A stretch of DNA of 59,673 bases, from the NCBI GenBank assembly GCA_016464795.1, contig JAEKNN010000029.1:1-59673 (forward strand). The letters are read 5' to 3'. The stretch's first letter is position 1. Every line of letters starts with the position of its first letter. Positions 16,824 to 25,102 of this stretch are shown one piece after another. Under the pieces are notes generated by a model, which saw nothing but the letters and a program-made list of their open reading frames with translations, searched no databases and was not told the origin of the DNA. The position numbers were made by a program, and so were the translations under genes. The DNA comes from Candidatus Amunia macphersoniae (GTDB lineage Bacteria > Chloroflexota > Dormibacteria > Aeolococcales > Aeolococcaceae).

Positions 16824-18245
16824 TCAGGCCACCGAGACCGGCGTCGGCTCTGGCCGCGCCAGCCGCATGGTCGAGGCTGCATCGCTGTCGCGGATGCCGA
16901 GCGCCACCACCGCTCCGGCCAGCGCGAAGGCTGCCGCCACCAGAAAAGCCTCGCGGAAGACGCCGACGTTGCCGGTGATCGCACCGCTGTTCAGCTGGCT
17001 GCCGACGATGGTGGCCAGCGTCGCCACCCCCAGGGCGGCCGCCAGCTGGCGCTGCGCGTTGTAGAGGGCGGACGCGCGGCCGGTGTCGCGCGGGGAGATC
17101 TCTGCGAACGCGCCCGCGTTCATCGGGATCACCACAAATGCCCAGCCGATGCCGATCAGGAACATCACAGCCCGGAACACCCAGAGGTCGCCGGTCATCA
17201 CCGCGCTGAGCAGCACCGTCGCCGCGGCAACCAGCGCCATCCCTGACACCATCAGCCGGCGGGGCCCGATGCGCGGGTAGATGCGACCCACCAGCTGGGA
17301 CGCCACCAGCACACCGATCGCCTCCGGGGCCGTGCTCGAGCCCGCGGCCAGCGCTGAGAATCCGCGGGCGGCCTGCAGGTAGATGGTGGTGATGAAGAGC
17401 AGGCCGATGAATCCGCTGGCGGCGAACAGCGACGCCAGGTTGATGACGCCGAACAGCCGGTGCCTGAGGATGCGGAAGTCGATCATCGGCGCGCTCCTGC
17501 GCAGCTCGACGGCGACCAGGGTGACCACCAGGGCAACGCCCGACGCACCGGTGGCGACGACGAGCAACGAGGTCCAGCCGTCCGCGGCGGCCTCGCTGAG
17601 GGCGAACAGCAGCAGACCGAAGCCGCTCCCGGCGAGCAGGAATCCGAACACGTCGAAGGGCTCCCGAGCGCGCTCGCGGTGCTCGGTCAGAGCCAACAGC
17701 CCAAATCCGAACGCGGCCATGCCGATGGGGACGTTGACGAAGAACACCCAGCGCCACGAGAGGTTGTCGACGAGCGCGCCTCCGATGACCGGCCCGAGGG
17801 CCGGGGCCATCACCGTCGGGATCACCAGGATGCGCGCGGCCCGTGCGCGCCGCGCGGGCGGGAACGCGCGAAACAGCATCGCCGTGCCGGTTGGGGTCAG
17901 CATGCCGCCACCGATTCCCTGGATGACGCGGGAGATCACCAGCTGCAGCACCGACTGGGAGAGGCCGCACGCGATCGAGGCGGCGGTGAACAGCCCGAGC
18001 GCGAACAGGAAGGTGCGCTTGGTGCCGTAACGATCCCCGATCCATCCCGAGGCGGGGATCCAGACCGCCAGGCTCACCAGGTAGCCCACCACCACGCCGT
18101 CGGTGGCGGGCGGGCTGACGTGGAAGTCGCGTGCAAACGCCGGCAGCCCAACGTTGACGATGGTGGTGTCCATGATGCTCATGAACATGGCGGTCACGTA
18201 GATGATGGCGACCACCTGCTCGGCGGTGGGGCGAATGCGCGACAT
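16824..18245 (-). CDS. MFS multidrug exporter, DHA2 family
   Basis: 473 residues, about 14 hydrophobic segments. Family motifs are DTTIVNVGLPAFARDF in the first helix, GWIGDRYGTKRTFL (motif A) and VIQGIGGGMLTPTGTAML; motif C is recognisable as VMAPALGPVIGGALVDN. Proton-driven efflux of organic compounds is the usual role. It sits 58 bases downstream of the FAD oxidoreductase gene and 62 bases upstream of the aldehyde dehydrogenase gene, so it may export a substrate or product of that pathway. Confidence 0.92.
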   Translation of the reverse strand: MSRIRPTAEQVVAIIYVTAMFMSIMDTTIVNVGLPAFARDFHVSPPATDGVVVGYLVSLAVWIPASGWIGDRYGTKRTFLFALGLFTAASIACGLSQSVLQLVISRVIQGIGGGMLTPTGTAMLFRAFPPARRARAARILVIPTVMAPALGPVIGGALVDNLSWRWVFFVNVPIGMAAFGFGLLALTEHRERAREPFDVFGFLLAGSGFGLLLFALSEAAADGWTSLLVVATGASGVALVVTLVAVELRRSAPMIDFRILRHRLFGVINLASLFAASGFIGLLFITTIYLQAARGFSALAAGSSTAPEAIGVLVASQLVGRIYPRIGPRRLMVSGMALVAAATVLLSAVMTGDLWVFRAVMFLIGIGWAFVVIPMNAGAFAEISPRDTGRASALYNAQRQLAAALGVATLATIVGSQLNSGAITGNVGVFREAFLVAAAFALAGAVVALGIRDSDAASTMRLARPEPTPVSVA

Positions 18246-18302
18246 CCGTCCATGGTCGCGCAGGCTCGCTGTGCACCGCTCGCCAGCCGGCTGAGGCAGG
18301 CG

Positions 18303-19841
18303 TCAGCCGCGCGCGCGCTGGTCGCGGATGACAGCCCTCGCGGCGCGCTTCCCCGGGGTTCCGGCGATGCCCCCGGCGGGGCTGGTGCCAGCGCCGGAGA
18401 TGTACAGGCCGGCCACCGGCGTGCGATGCCGGGCCAGCTGGTGGGTCGGCCGCATCGGGCCCAGCTGGTCGAGCGCGATGTCGATGTGCATCGGATGCCC
18501 TCCGGGCCACCGCTCCTCGCGCTCCATGTCGTCAGGGGTCCAGGCCTTCCAGGCGACCACCGAGTCCCGGAATCCGGGAGCTCGGCTCTCGACCACGTCG
18601 AATGCGCGCTCCACGAACTCCTGCTGTCGCGCCGCCCACCCGCCACGCACCACCGACGGCGCCGCGGGACATGCCAGGTAGACGGTGTGATGGCCGGGCG
18701 GCGCGAGGCCGTCGTCGATGGCCGAGGACGTGAACGCGTACAGCGGCAGCGGGTCGGGCAGGTGCTGTGCCTCAGCGGCGTTCCACGCACTGGTCAGGTC
18801 ATCGAGACGGTCCACATAGCTCTGCAGCCCGTTCCAGTCACCGGCGCGGGCGTGCGGATACTCGGGCAGTCGATCGGTGGCGACGTGGATCAACGACTGG
18901 ACCACGTTGCCGCGGCGCACTGCCGCAAGCTCGCGTCCAGCCCGGCCGCCCAGCGGTGGATCGAGCAGATCGAGCAGGGCAGTCTGCGGGTTGATTGCAG
19001 CGATCACCGTGGAGGTGTCGACACGCTCGCCGTCGTCGAGGCGCACGCCGCGGACGCCACCGCCGCCGACGTCGATGCGGGCAACGCGCGCCGAGCAGCG
19101 CACCACCCCGCCAAGGCTGCGCAATCGCACCATCAGCGCATCGGTGAGCCCCTGAGCCCCGCCGCGGGCATGCCACTGGCCGTAACGGTGGTACGCGGCC
19201 TGCCAGAAGGCGTACATGGCCCCGCCGGGAAGCGCCGGGCTCACCGCGGCGTGGGCGGCGAACGCGGCCACGGGTCCCCGGGTGAGGTCGCTGCGCAGAT
19301 GGCGGCGCAGCAGCGTGTCGTAGGGCGCGAGCAGGTCACCCATCGCCACCATCGGTCCCCGCCGGAGGATCCGCACGGCCGCAGCCAGGCGGTGGGGCGC
19401 CTCCCGCCACGCCACCTCGCCGCGGATCGCCGGGATCACCGCGTCGACCACCGGGAAGGCGAGCTCGATGAACCTCGCGTACGCGTCCGCCTCGGCGCGG
19501 TCGCACTCCGCGATCGAGTCGATGGTGGCCTGCACGGAGCGCCAGAAGCGCACCCGCCGGCCATCCTGGTGGATGGCGACGGAGAAGGGATTCATCTCCA
19601 CGTACTCCAGCCCGGCCTCGCGCAGCCGCAGCTCGGCGGGGATGCTGGTCATGTTGATCATGTTGTGCGCGGCGGAGTGCAGGTCGAACCGGTGGTGCGG
19701 GATGACCTCCTCGGTGCGCGACCCTCCGCCGGGACGGTCGAGCCCCTCGAGGACCACGACCTGCCGGCCGGCCCGAGCCAGGTAACAGGCGGCGATCAGC
19801 CCGTTGTGGCCGCCACCGACGATGACCACGTCCGAGCTCAC
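18303..19841 (-). CDS. Phytoene desaturase-like FAD-dependent oxidoreductase
   Basis: 512 residues from GTG 19841 (VSSDVVIVGGGHNG); a GTG three codons upstream is in frame, but it overlaps the putative -10 box. A Rossmann fold occupies the start (IVGGGHNGLIAACYLARAG, VVLEGLDRPGGGSRT), and the C-terminal FAD site reads GLYISGAGTSPAGGIAGTPG. This belongs to the phytoene desaturase/retinol saturase-like group of NAD(P)/FAD enzymes, common in actinobacteria with unknown lipid substrates. TATCGT lies 7 bases before the start. It heads the minus-strand run down to 10.7 kb. Confidence 0.9.
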   Translation of the reverse strand: MSSDVVIVGGGHNGLIAACYLARAGRQVVVLEGLDRPGGGSRTEEVIPHHRFDLHSAAHNMINMTSIPAELRLREAGLEYVEMNPFSVAIHQDGRRVRFWRSVQATIDSIAECDRAEADAYARFIELAFPVVDAVIPAIRGEVAWREAPHRLAAAVRILRRGPMVAMGDLLAPYDTLLRRHLRSDLTRGPVAAFAAHAAVSPALPGGAMYAFWQAAYHRYGQWHARGGAQGLTDALMVRLRSLGGVVRCSARVARIDVGGGGVRGVRLDDGERVDTSTVIAAINPQTALLDLLDPPLGGRAGRELAAVRRGNVVQSLIHVATDRLPEYPHARAGDWNGLQSYVDRLDDLTSAWNAAEAQHLPDPLPLYAFTSSAIDDGLAPPGHHTVYLACPAAPSVVRGGWAARQQEFVERAFDVVESRAPGFRDSVVAWKAWTPDDMEREERWPGGHPMHIDIALDQLGPMRPTHQLARHRTPVAGLYISGAGTSPAGGIAGTPGKRAARAVIRDQRARG

Positions 19842-19996
19842 CGCGATCACGATAGCGGCGAGGTCCGGGTCAGGGCAGCCTCCGGCCCGCCAGCAGCGGG
19901 GGGACAGCGTGAGCGAGCCGTGACCGGTTCGTGCCAGCGGGGTCGCTCGAAAGGACTATGCTGGATGGCTGGATCACTCTAGATCTGAGGACCGAC

Positions 19997-20224
19997 ATGG
20001 CATCCTCTCCGTGGGATGAGATTACGGGGCCGGCGGGTCCTGGCCAGACGCCACCCACCCGCGGAGACCGGCACGTGCAGAGTGTCGCGTGTGGTCGTTG
20101 CGGGTGGCCGAGCGCATGCGTCACCCAGGAAGGGCTGAGGGTGCTCCGTTTCGTCTGCCACTGGTGCGGCGAGGTGACGGTGGGCGTCGTCGATCCGACA
20201 ATCAAGCGAACCATCATCTTCTGA
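19997..20224 (+). CDS. Small zinc-ribbon protein, unknown
   Basis: 75 residues from ATG 19997, which has GAGG 6-9 bases upstream; earlier in-frame starts exist. Two CxxC knuckles (ACGRCGW at about 38 and FVCHWCGEV at about 60) are spaced as in a single zinc ribbon. The N-terminal 30 residues are Pro/Gly-rich. No family name can be given. It is divergent from the FAD oxidoreductase gene. Confidence 0.55.
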   Translation: MASSPWDEITGPAGPGQTPPTRGDRHVQSVACGRCGWPSACVTQEGLRVLRFVCHWCGEVTVGVVDPTIKRTIIF

Positions 20225-20357
20225 CCTCCGCTGGGTCCGCGTGCTCAGTGTCCCTGGCGGCCACCGGATGGCGCACTCATAGGAGGCGGACGTCGGGTGC
20301 GTGCGGACGCGCAGGATGCTGTCGATGTCGGGCTGCGTGGGCTCGCTCATGTCGCGT

Positions 20358-20684
20358 CTAGCGCGACAGGGCGCGTTCCAGCTGTTGCTTGTTCATCTTC
20401 GAGCGTCCCTTGATGCCACGGTCGGCGGCCTCGTTGCGAAGCTGGGCATAGGTTCGTCCACCCGAACCACTGTGGGAGCGCAGACCACCGCGGCGTCCCG
20501 ACGAGATGTCGTTGATCGACGTGCGGCTGGCTTCCTTCGCCTCACCCGCCCGAGCGCGCTCCTTGTTGACGGTTCGAGCGGCTATCTCCTCAGCTTTGTC
20601 GTCGGGCGTCCCGCGCTCCTCGAGCCCCTCCTTGATGTGCTCGTACTGACGGTCCCGCTTGGCAGTCCATGCTTTCACCGGCAT
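20358..20684 (-). CDS. Small basic 'plasmid stabilization'-type protein (Rho_N/SAP-like C-terminus)
   Basis: 108 residues from ATG 20684, which follows a perfect GAGGAGGAG ribosome-binding site. A charged helical N-terminus (AWTAKRDRQYEHIKEGLEER, DDKAEEIAARTVNKERARAG) is followed by a conserved NDISSGRRGGLRSHSG segment and a short SAP/Rho-N-like helix pair (TYAQLRNEAADRGIKGRSKM). Proteins of this sequence type are widespread in soil bacteria and often carry the label plasmid stabilization protein without experimental support. Nucleic-acid binding is plausible from the basic C-terminus. Confidence 0.75.
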   Translation of the reverse strand: MPVKAWTAKRDRQYEHIKEGLEERGTPDDKAEEIAARTVNKERARAGEAKEASRTSINDISSGRRGGLRSHSGSGGRTYAQLRNEAADRGIKGRSKMNKQQLERALSR

Positions 20685-20768
20685 CTCACTCCTCCTCGAG
20701 TTGCTCGCCGACTGCTCCGCCTTGATGGAATCGTCGCGCTCGTTCCGGTCGGTCACAAGAAGGGCGAC

Positions 20769-20807
20769 GGGGCAGATGGGAAGGCACGAACGCCGCCCAT
20801 CTGCCCC
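20769..20807 (-). terminator. Hairpin after the sialidase-like gene
   Basis: GGGGCAGATGGG (20769-20780), a 15-base loop, then the exact complement CCCATCTGCCCC (20796-20807): a 12-bp perfect stem starting 16 bases after the stop of the sialidase-like gene. No T-run. It separates that gene from the basic protein downstream. Confidence 0.7.
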
Positions 20808-20822
20808 CGGGTCAACTGCCCC

Positions 20823-22457
20823 TTACTTCACCACCTCGACGTTGGTGAAGATGTCGGTGTTGCCGATCCCCGTCCGCCTGATCTGAGTGGTCCGCCCGTC
20901 TGCCCAGGTCGGGTAGATGTGGGTGGTCGACGCGTCGACACCGATGTAGTCACCGATGAAGGCGCCGCTCTTGAAGAAGCTGAGATTGGGATCCCACGAG
21001 GTGGTGCTGATGTCCTGGTTGGACCATTGGACGCCGTCCCTCGACATCCCCTGGAAGGTCTCGATGTTGTTGTTCCTGGGATCGTTCCTGCGGTCGTACC
21101 AGATCGCCACCCACCTGCCATCGGCGAGCGATGTCAGTGACGGGAAGAACTGGTCGTTGCGCGCGGGTTGTCCGGATGAGCTCACGCTGATGTAGCGCAT
21201 CGGCGTCCAGGTCAGGCCGCCGTCGGACGACTGCTCGAAGGAGATGTTGGCGCCCGAGGTCTTCCGGTCGCGGTTGTTCTGGTAGGCGAAGCCCAGCTGG
21301 CCGGTGGCAGCGTTGAACCGGAAGCCTGTGGAGTCCGGGGCCCGGAACTTGGTCGGCGCCAGCACGTCACCGAGGTCTGGGTTGTCCTGGTACTCACCCG
21401 GATGATCGATCTGCACTGGGTGCTTCAGAACTGTCCTGCCGCCGTTGGTCGACTTCTGCAACTCGAAGTGGCGGTCGAGGCCGCTGTTGCAGTCCTCGAG
21501 CGCGTAGGAGATGTCCAGGCTGCCGTTGGTCTCCACCTGCGGGCGTGCCCACTGGTTGGCCGAGAGGCCGGTGCCAGGACCCTTTGGTTGATCGGGCACG
21601 ACGTTGGTGTGCTGGAACACGGTGAGACGCGGGTTGAATGTGGGCACGTCATCCGTGTAGTCGAGCTGCACTGGGCAGTAGTCGCTGAACGCATTCGGCA
21701 GCATGTGGAACTTGATGTGGGTGATGTAGATGCGGCCGTAATGGGGGCTGGTGGGTGTGTTGTCGACGGTGATCTGGTCGTTGTCGTGGAAGATCGAGCC
21801 ATCGAGACTGCCGGTGTTGTAGTCGAAGTTGGAGGCGACCAGGCCTGACTGGCGCCCCGGAGTCCAGGTGTGGCCGTTGTCGGTCGACTTGTACAGCTGA
21901 ACCTCCGACGCCGGCGACGACCTGAAGAAGCAGAGCTGGACGAAGTAGAAGGCGCGATCACGCACGCTGTACGCGAACCAGGGATCGCCACCATTGCAGT
22001 AGTCACCGGTTCCCGCGAATTCTGGGTTGACGCGAATGGTCCCCCACCTGTTGCCACCATCGGATGTGTACATGACAGTGACGCCGCCTGAGACGTAGTC
22101 GTTGGACCCGGCGACTGCGACGTTGGGGTTGTCCTGGCTCACCGCGACGTTGGTCTCGTTCTGGGGCAGCGGCGGATTGCTGTTGGTGTCCATCTGGACG
22201 TTGTGGAGCCCGCCGGACGACGATGAGGCTGTGTCAGCGCTCCAAGCAGTCTTGGTGCGGTTGGCCTGGGCTTGGGCCACTTCCTGCGAGGCGTACGCAC
22301 GAACTCCGGCAGTGATCCCCCCAGGGTATTTCTGCACGTGTGTCACCCAGAGCGGGGAGGATCCGGACGCTGCGCTGGCTGGAGCGCCGGTCACCACCAC
22401 GCTCAATGCCGTCGCCGCGGCAGTGCCCAAGAAAAGCAGCCGACACCACGTCCTCAT
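20823..22457 (-). CDS. Secreted BNR-repeat (sialidase-fold) protein
   Basis: 544 residues. A typical Sec signal peptide (MRTWCRLLFLGTAAATALSV, cleavage after ASA at about residue 29) follows AGGAGG. The mature part is a beta-propeller with Asp-box repeats: YTSDGGNRW, KSTDNGHTW, QSSDGGLTW, and a weaker SRDGVQW. It matches exo-alpha-sialidase/neuraminidase-like exoproteins, but the catalytic Arg triad and Tyr/Glu pair of true sialidases cannot be identified by eye, so the enzyme activity is open. It probably acts on extracellular glycans or is a structural exoprotein. Confidence 0.8.
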   Translation of the reverse strand: MRTWCRLLFLGTAAATALSVVVTGAPASAASGSSPLWVTHVQKYPGGITAGVRAYASQEVAQAQANRTKTAWSADTASSSSGGLHNVQMDTNSNPPLPQNETNVAVSQDNPNVAVAGSNDYVSGGVTVMYTSDGGNRWGTIRVNPEFAGTGDYCNGGDPWFAYSVRDRAFYFVQLCFFRSSPASEVQLYKSTDNGHTWTPGRQSGLVASNFDYNTGSLDGSIFHDNDQITVDNTPTSPHYGRIYITHIKFHMLPNAFSDYCPVQLDYTDDVPTFNPRLTVFQHTNVVPDQPKGPGTGLSANQWARPQVETNGSLDISYALEDCNSGLDRHFELQKSTNGGRTVLKHPVQIDHPGEYQDNPDLGDVLAPTKFRAPDSTGFRFNAATGQLGFAYQNNRDRKTSGANISFEQSSDGGLTWTPMRYISVSSSGQPARNDQFFPSLTSLADGRWVAIWYDRRNDPRNNNIETFQGMSRDGVQWSNQDISTTSWDPNLSFFKSGAFIGDYIGVDASTTHIYPTWADGRTTQIRRTGIGNTDIFTNVEVVK

Positions 22458-22545
22458 GGTTTCCTCCTGTTCTCGTCGCCGGAACCCTCCCGCGGGCAGG
22501 GCGTCGATGATAGGAGCCGGGGCCGGCCGATGTCACCTGGGAGCG

Positions 22546-22668
22546 GCGGGTGGCAGCGCGCTCCCGTTTGGATCGCTCGGCGACCTGGTCAACAGGGTGA
22601 TGGTCCGGCGGGACCTCGAGCGCATCTTCGATTACCGCCGCGAGGCCATCAGGCGGCTGCTGCGCTGA
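22546..22668 (+). pseudogene. C-terminal remnant of an SRPBCC/polyketide cyclase-like protein
   Basis: The last 38 or so codons before TGA read ALPFGSLGDLVNRVMVRRDL and then ERIFDYRREAIRRLLR. This is the usual C-terminal pattern (PxGxLGxLxDRLxxRR.LxxxxxRR) of SRPBCC-family proteins. No family sequence precedes it, and the sialidase gene starts 90 bases away on the other strand. A relic of a deleted gene. Confidence 0.45.
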
Positions 22669-22675
22669 GAGGTTC

Positions 22676-23305
22676 TTACGTGGCCTGCACGATCCAGCGG
22701 TCCGAGTGGATGTCGGCGCCCACGCACGTCTGCAGGGTCAACATCGGGACAGGCGCGAACTGGCCGATCCACGACGCGTCGTCCCAGCGGGTGCGCCCGA
22801 CCACCCGCGAGATGTGCAGGGTCTGCAGCGATCCGGTTGTGTAGTTGTGGAGGATGATCGCCTCTCCGCCCTTGGCGAAAAGCAGCGTGCCGAACATGCC
22901 GCGCAGCCCGTGCGCGTACAGATAGCTGTTGCCGGAGTTGCCCGGCGCAGCCGTCCCCGGGTACTGGAGCGCAACCCAGTCAGGGATGTTGTTCGACCCG
23001 TCCCCGGGTTTGATGGGCAGCGCGATGCTGAGGGAGGGGACCTCTATCCACAGGCCGGTACGGGGCGCTGCGTTGGGGGATGACGAGGCCGAATGGGCTG
23101 CCGCGTAGGCGGAGATGGGAGCGGACGGCTGGTCGAGCAATATCGCCGGCGTCTGCATGAACTGGATCGCCAGCACGATGCCGGTCACGATCCCGGCGAG
23201 GCCGCCGAGCGTGGCCACGCGTCTGGTCCACCGCACCCAGACGGGTGGGCGCTTGGACCCGGGTCCGAAGCGCCATTCGATCTCGGGGCGCTGCCGCTCA
23301 GCCAT
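22676..23305 (-). CDS. Sortase (class E/F-like)
   Basis: 209 residues. One N-terminal anchor helix (VATLGGLAGIVTGIVLAIQF) precedes an extracellular sortase beta-barrel. The catalytic triad is present: His in YLYAHGLRGMF, Cys in LTLQTCVGAD and Arg in SDRWIVQAT, which is almost at the C-terminus. The substrate-lid element GTAAPGNSGNSYLY is typical of actinobacterial class E/F enzymes. It begins 9 bases after the stop of a gene for a secreted protein with a C-terminal sorting-like tail, so the two probably form an enzyme/substrate pair. Confidence 0.88.
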   Translation of the reverse strand: MAERQRPEIEWRFGPGSKRPPVWVRWTRRVATLGGLAGIVTGIVLAIQFMQTPAILLDQPSAPISAYAAAHSASSSPNAAPRTGLWIEVPSLSIALPIKPGDGSNNIPDWVALQYPGTAAPGNSGNSYLYAHGLRGMFGTLLFAKGGEAIILHNYTTGSLQTLHISRVVGRTRWDDASWIGQFAPVPMLTLQTCVGADIHSDRWIVQAT

Positions 23306-23314
23306 CGACGGGGC

Positions 23315-24169
23315 TTACCGGCTGCGGCGGCGACGGAGCAACAGGGGCCCGGCTCCCAGGACCACGAGCAGTGCCCCACCGACCGCGACCAGGATCGCGG
23401 CGACGGGCAGGGGGTGATCAGGCCCGCTCGTGAATGGCGTGGAGTTGGCCGCCTGAGCCGCGCCGCTGGGCGACGCGGAGTTGTTGCCGGTGGTGGTGCC
23501 AACTCCGGTGGGCGTCGGCGTGCCGCTCGCCGGCAACGTTATTGGGAGTGCTGGCGTGCACCCACCAACGATGGGGAGCGCGGTGCCGCCAATGCAGGAG
23601 CCCGGACCGCTGGTGCCCATCGGTAGGAATGGGCTGCAAGGAAGGCCAGGAACAGCAAGTGGAGGGGGGCACTCCTGAGCCTGTTGGGCTACGGAGGTTC
23701 CGTCCGGGACGCCCGAGGGGATCGATATGACCTCTGTTCCCAGCTTGACGTTCCCCAACTCGGGAGGACCGGGCACCCCTGGAACGGGGATCGCCGCCAC
23801 GGTCTTGATCGTGAAAGTGCAGCTGCCGTCAGCGTTTGGGGTTACCGTCGTCGAGTACACCGGAGGGCCGGCTTCGTTTGTGACCCCGGTGCACTGGCGG
23901 ATGACCGACCCGGTTGGCGCAGTCGGCTTGACCGCGATTGCAGTGCCGTCCTCGACCACTCCAGTCGCGAAGACGGTGCAGGTGACGAGGTCGGGTGACT
24001 TCGCCATGTCCTTCGTTCCGGTGCCCGTGCATGTCTTGTTGGGAATGGACTGCGCACTGGCATGCTGGGACCCGGTGACCATCCCGGCACCGGCGGCGAG
24101 CGCCGCCCCGAGGACGACGGCGGCCATGCCGCGGCGCAGTCTGCTGTGGGTTACCTCCGCCATTGACAT
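23315..24169 (-). CDS. Secreted, probably wall-anchored protein (sortase substrate)
   Basis: 284 residues. The signal peptide runs MRR-like to about residue 40 (RGMAAVVLGAALAAGAGMVT, cleavage after ASA). The mature part has eight or more Cys and Pro/Val-rich segments (AAIPVPGVPGPPELG). The C-terminus is a cell-wall sorting signal: STPFTSG, then a hydrophobic helix (VAAILVAVGGALLVVLGAG) and the basic tail RRRRSR. The motif keeps the Pro and Thr of LPxTG but not the Leu or Gly. It has a strong GGGGGAGGG ribosome-binding site and is followed directly by the sortase gene. Confidence 0.8.
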   Translation of the reverse strand: MSMAEVTHSRLRRGMAAVVLGAALAAGAGMVTGSQHASAQSIPNKTCTGTGTKDMAKSPDLVTCTVFATGVVEDGTAIAVKPTAPTGSVIRQCTGVTNEAGPPVYSTTVTPNADGSCTFTIKTVAAIPVPGVPGPPELGNVKLGTEVISIPSGVPDGTSVAQQAQECPPPLAVPGLPCSPFLPMGTSGPGSCIGGTALPIVGGCTPALPITLPASGTPTPTGVGTTTGNNSASPSGAAQAANSTPFTSGPDHPLPVAAILVAVGGALLVVLGAGPLLLRRRRSR

Positions 24170-24301
24170 CCCTCCCCCTGGGCGCGGGGCGAGCGCTGTC
24201 CACCAGCCGCGTCGCCGAGTCGCCCGACTCTACGCCAATCGCGCCAGAGGTTGGGGGCAGCGGGGCCAAGTCCGTGGCTGCCACCGGAGTCGTCACCGAG
24301 C

Positions 24302-25102
24302 TCACGCGCCGGGTGCCAGGTTCTCGGCCATCCAGGCCACGCCGAAGTCGACCAGGTCGGCGGCGTCGATCAACTCGCTCCGAGCCCGCCCGACCACCCC
24401 GCCTCGGCCACGCCCGGTGCGCAGGTAGGCCCCGAGGATGAGGGCGAAGTAGTCCTCTCCCGGGTGGTCGGCGACGCCGTTGGTGTCGTCCAGGCAGGTG
24501 ATGGTCCGGATCTCCGGTCCGTCGGACCCCAGGACGCGGCGATGCCTCACCACCCGCCGCTTGGACGACAGCGGGGCCAGGTACTCAGCGTAGTGCAGGA
24601 GGGTCACGGTATCGGGGTCGGCGCCGAGCCGCAGCACCTTGCCGTGGGCCTGACACAGCCGTTCCAGCGGCGAGCCGGAACCGTAATAGTCGTCCCAGGG
24701 GACGTCGCTGGTCAGCTGGTGTGCCAGATGGCCGCGGGCGCCGAATCGCCCTTCGGGATGATCGCTGACAAGGGTGCCCGGACACTGACGGAACACCTCG
24801 CCGAGCACGCCCACGTCCGGATCAGCCGGAGCTCGCAGGCAGTCGAAGGGGAGGGCCTCGGCGAGCGAACCGGCTCGCTCTGTTGGTGGAAGCTGGTTCA
24901 CCCATGCCCAATCGTCGCGGTCACCCAGTGTCATCAACAGGGTGCCGCCGGGACCCACCGCCAGGTCCAAGGCCTCGATCACGCCCGTGGCCCCATCCTC
25001 CACCGGCCCGATGCGTCGCAGTGAGGCATGGACCATGACCACCTCCCCGGCGACGACACCCAGGCGGAGCAGGTCGCCGGCGAGCTCGCGGGCTGTCGTC
25101 AC
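24302..25102 (-). CDS. AAC(3)-family N-acetyltransferase
   Basis: 266 residues from GTG 25102, which overlaps the acetamidase stop (GTGA). Family elements are VMVHASLRRIGPVEDGATGV, VGPGGTLLMTLG, VSDHPEGRFGARG, GSGSPLERLCQAHGKVLRLG and the adjoining VTLLHYAEYLA. The family acetylates the 3-amino group of aminoglycosides, and many chromosomal members act on unknown amines. Its position as third gene in an amine/amide uptake and hydrolysis operon suggests a metabolic role rather than acquired resistance. That is an inference. Confidence 0.87.
   Translation of the reverse strand: MTTARELAGDLLRLGVVAGEVVMVHASLRRIGPVEDGATGVIEALDLAVGPGGTLLMTLGDRDDWAWVNQLPPTERAGSLAEALPFDCLRAPADPDVGVLGEVFRQCPGTLVSDHPEGRFGARGHLAHQLTSDVPWDDYYGSGSPLERLCQAHGKVLRLGADPDTVTLLHYAEYLAPLSSKRRVVRHRRVLGSDGPEIRTITCLDDTNGVADHPGEDYFALILGAYLRTGRGRGGVVGRARSELIDAADLVDFGVAWMAENLAPGA

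Noticed and set aside
20823..22457. Calling the BNR protein a true sialidase
   Set aside because: Asp boxes are clear, but the catalytic Arg triad and Tyr/Glu nucleophile pair could not be identified by eye.
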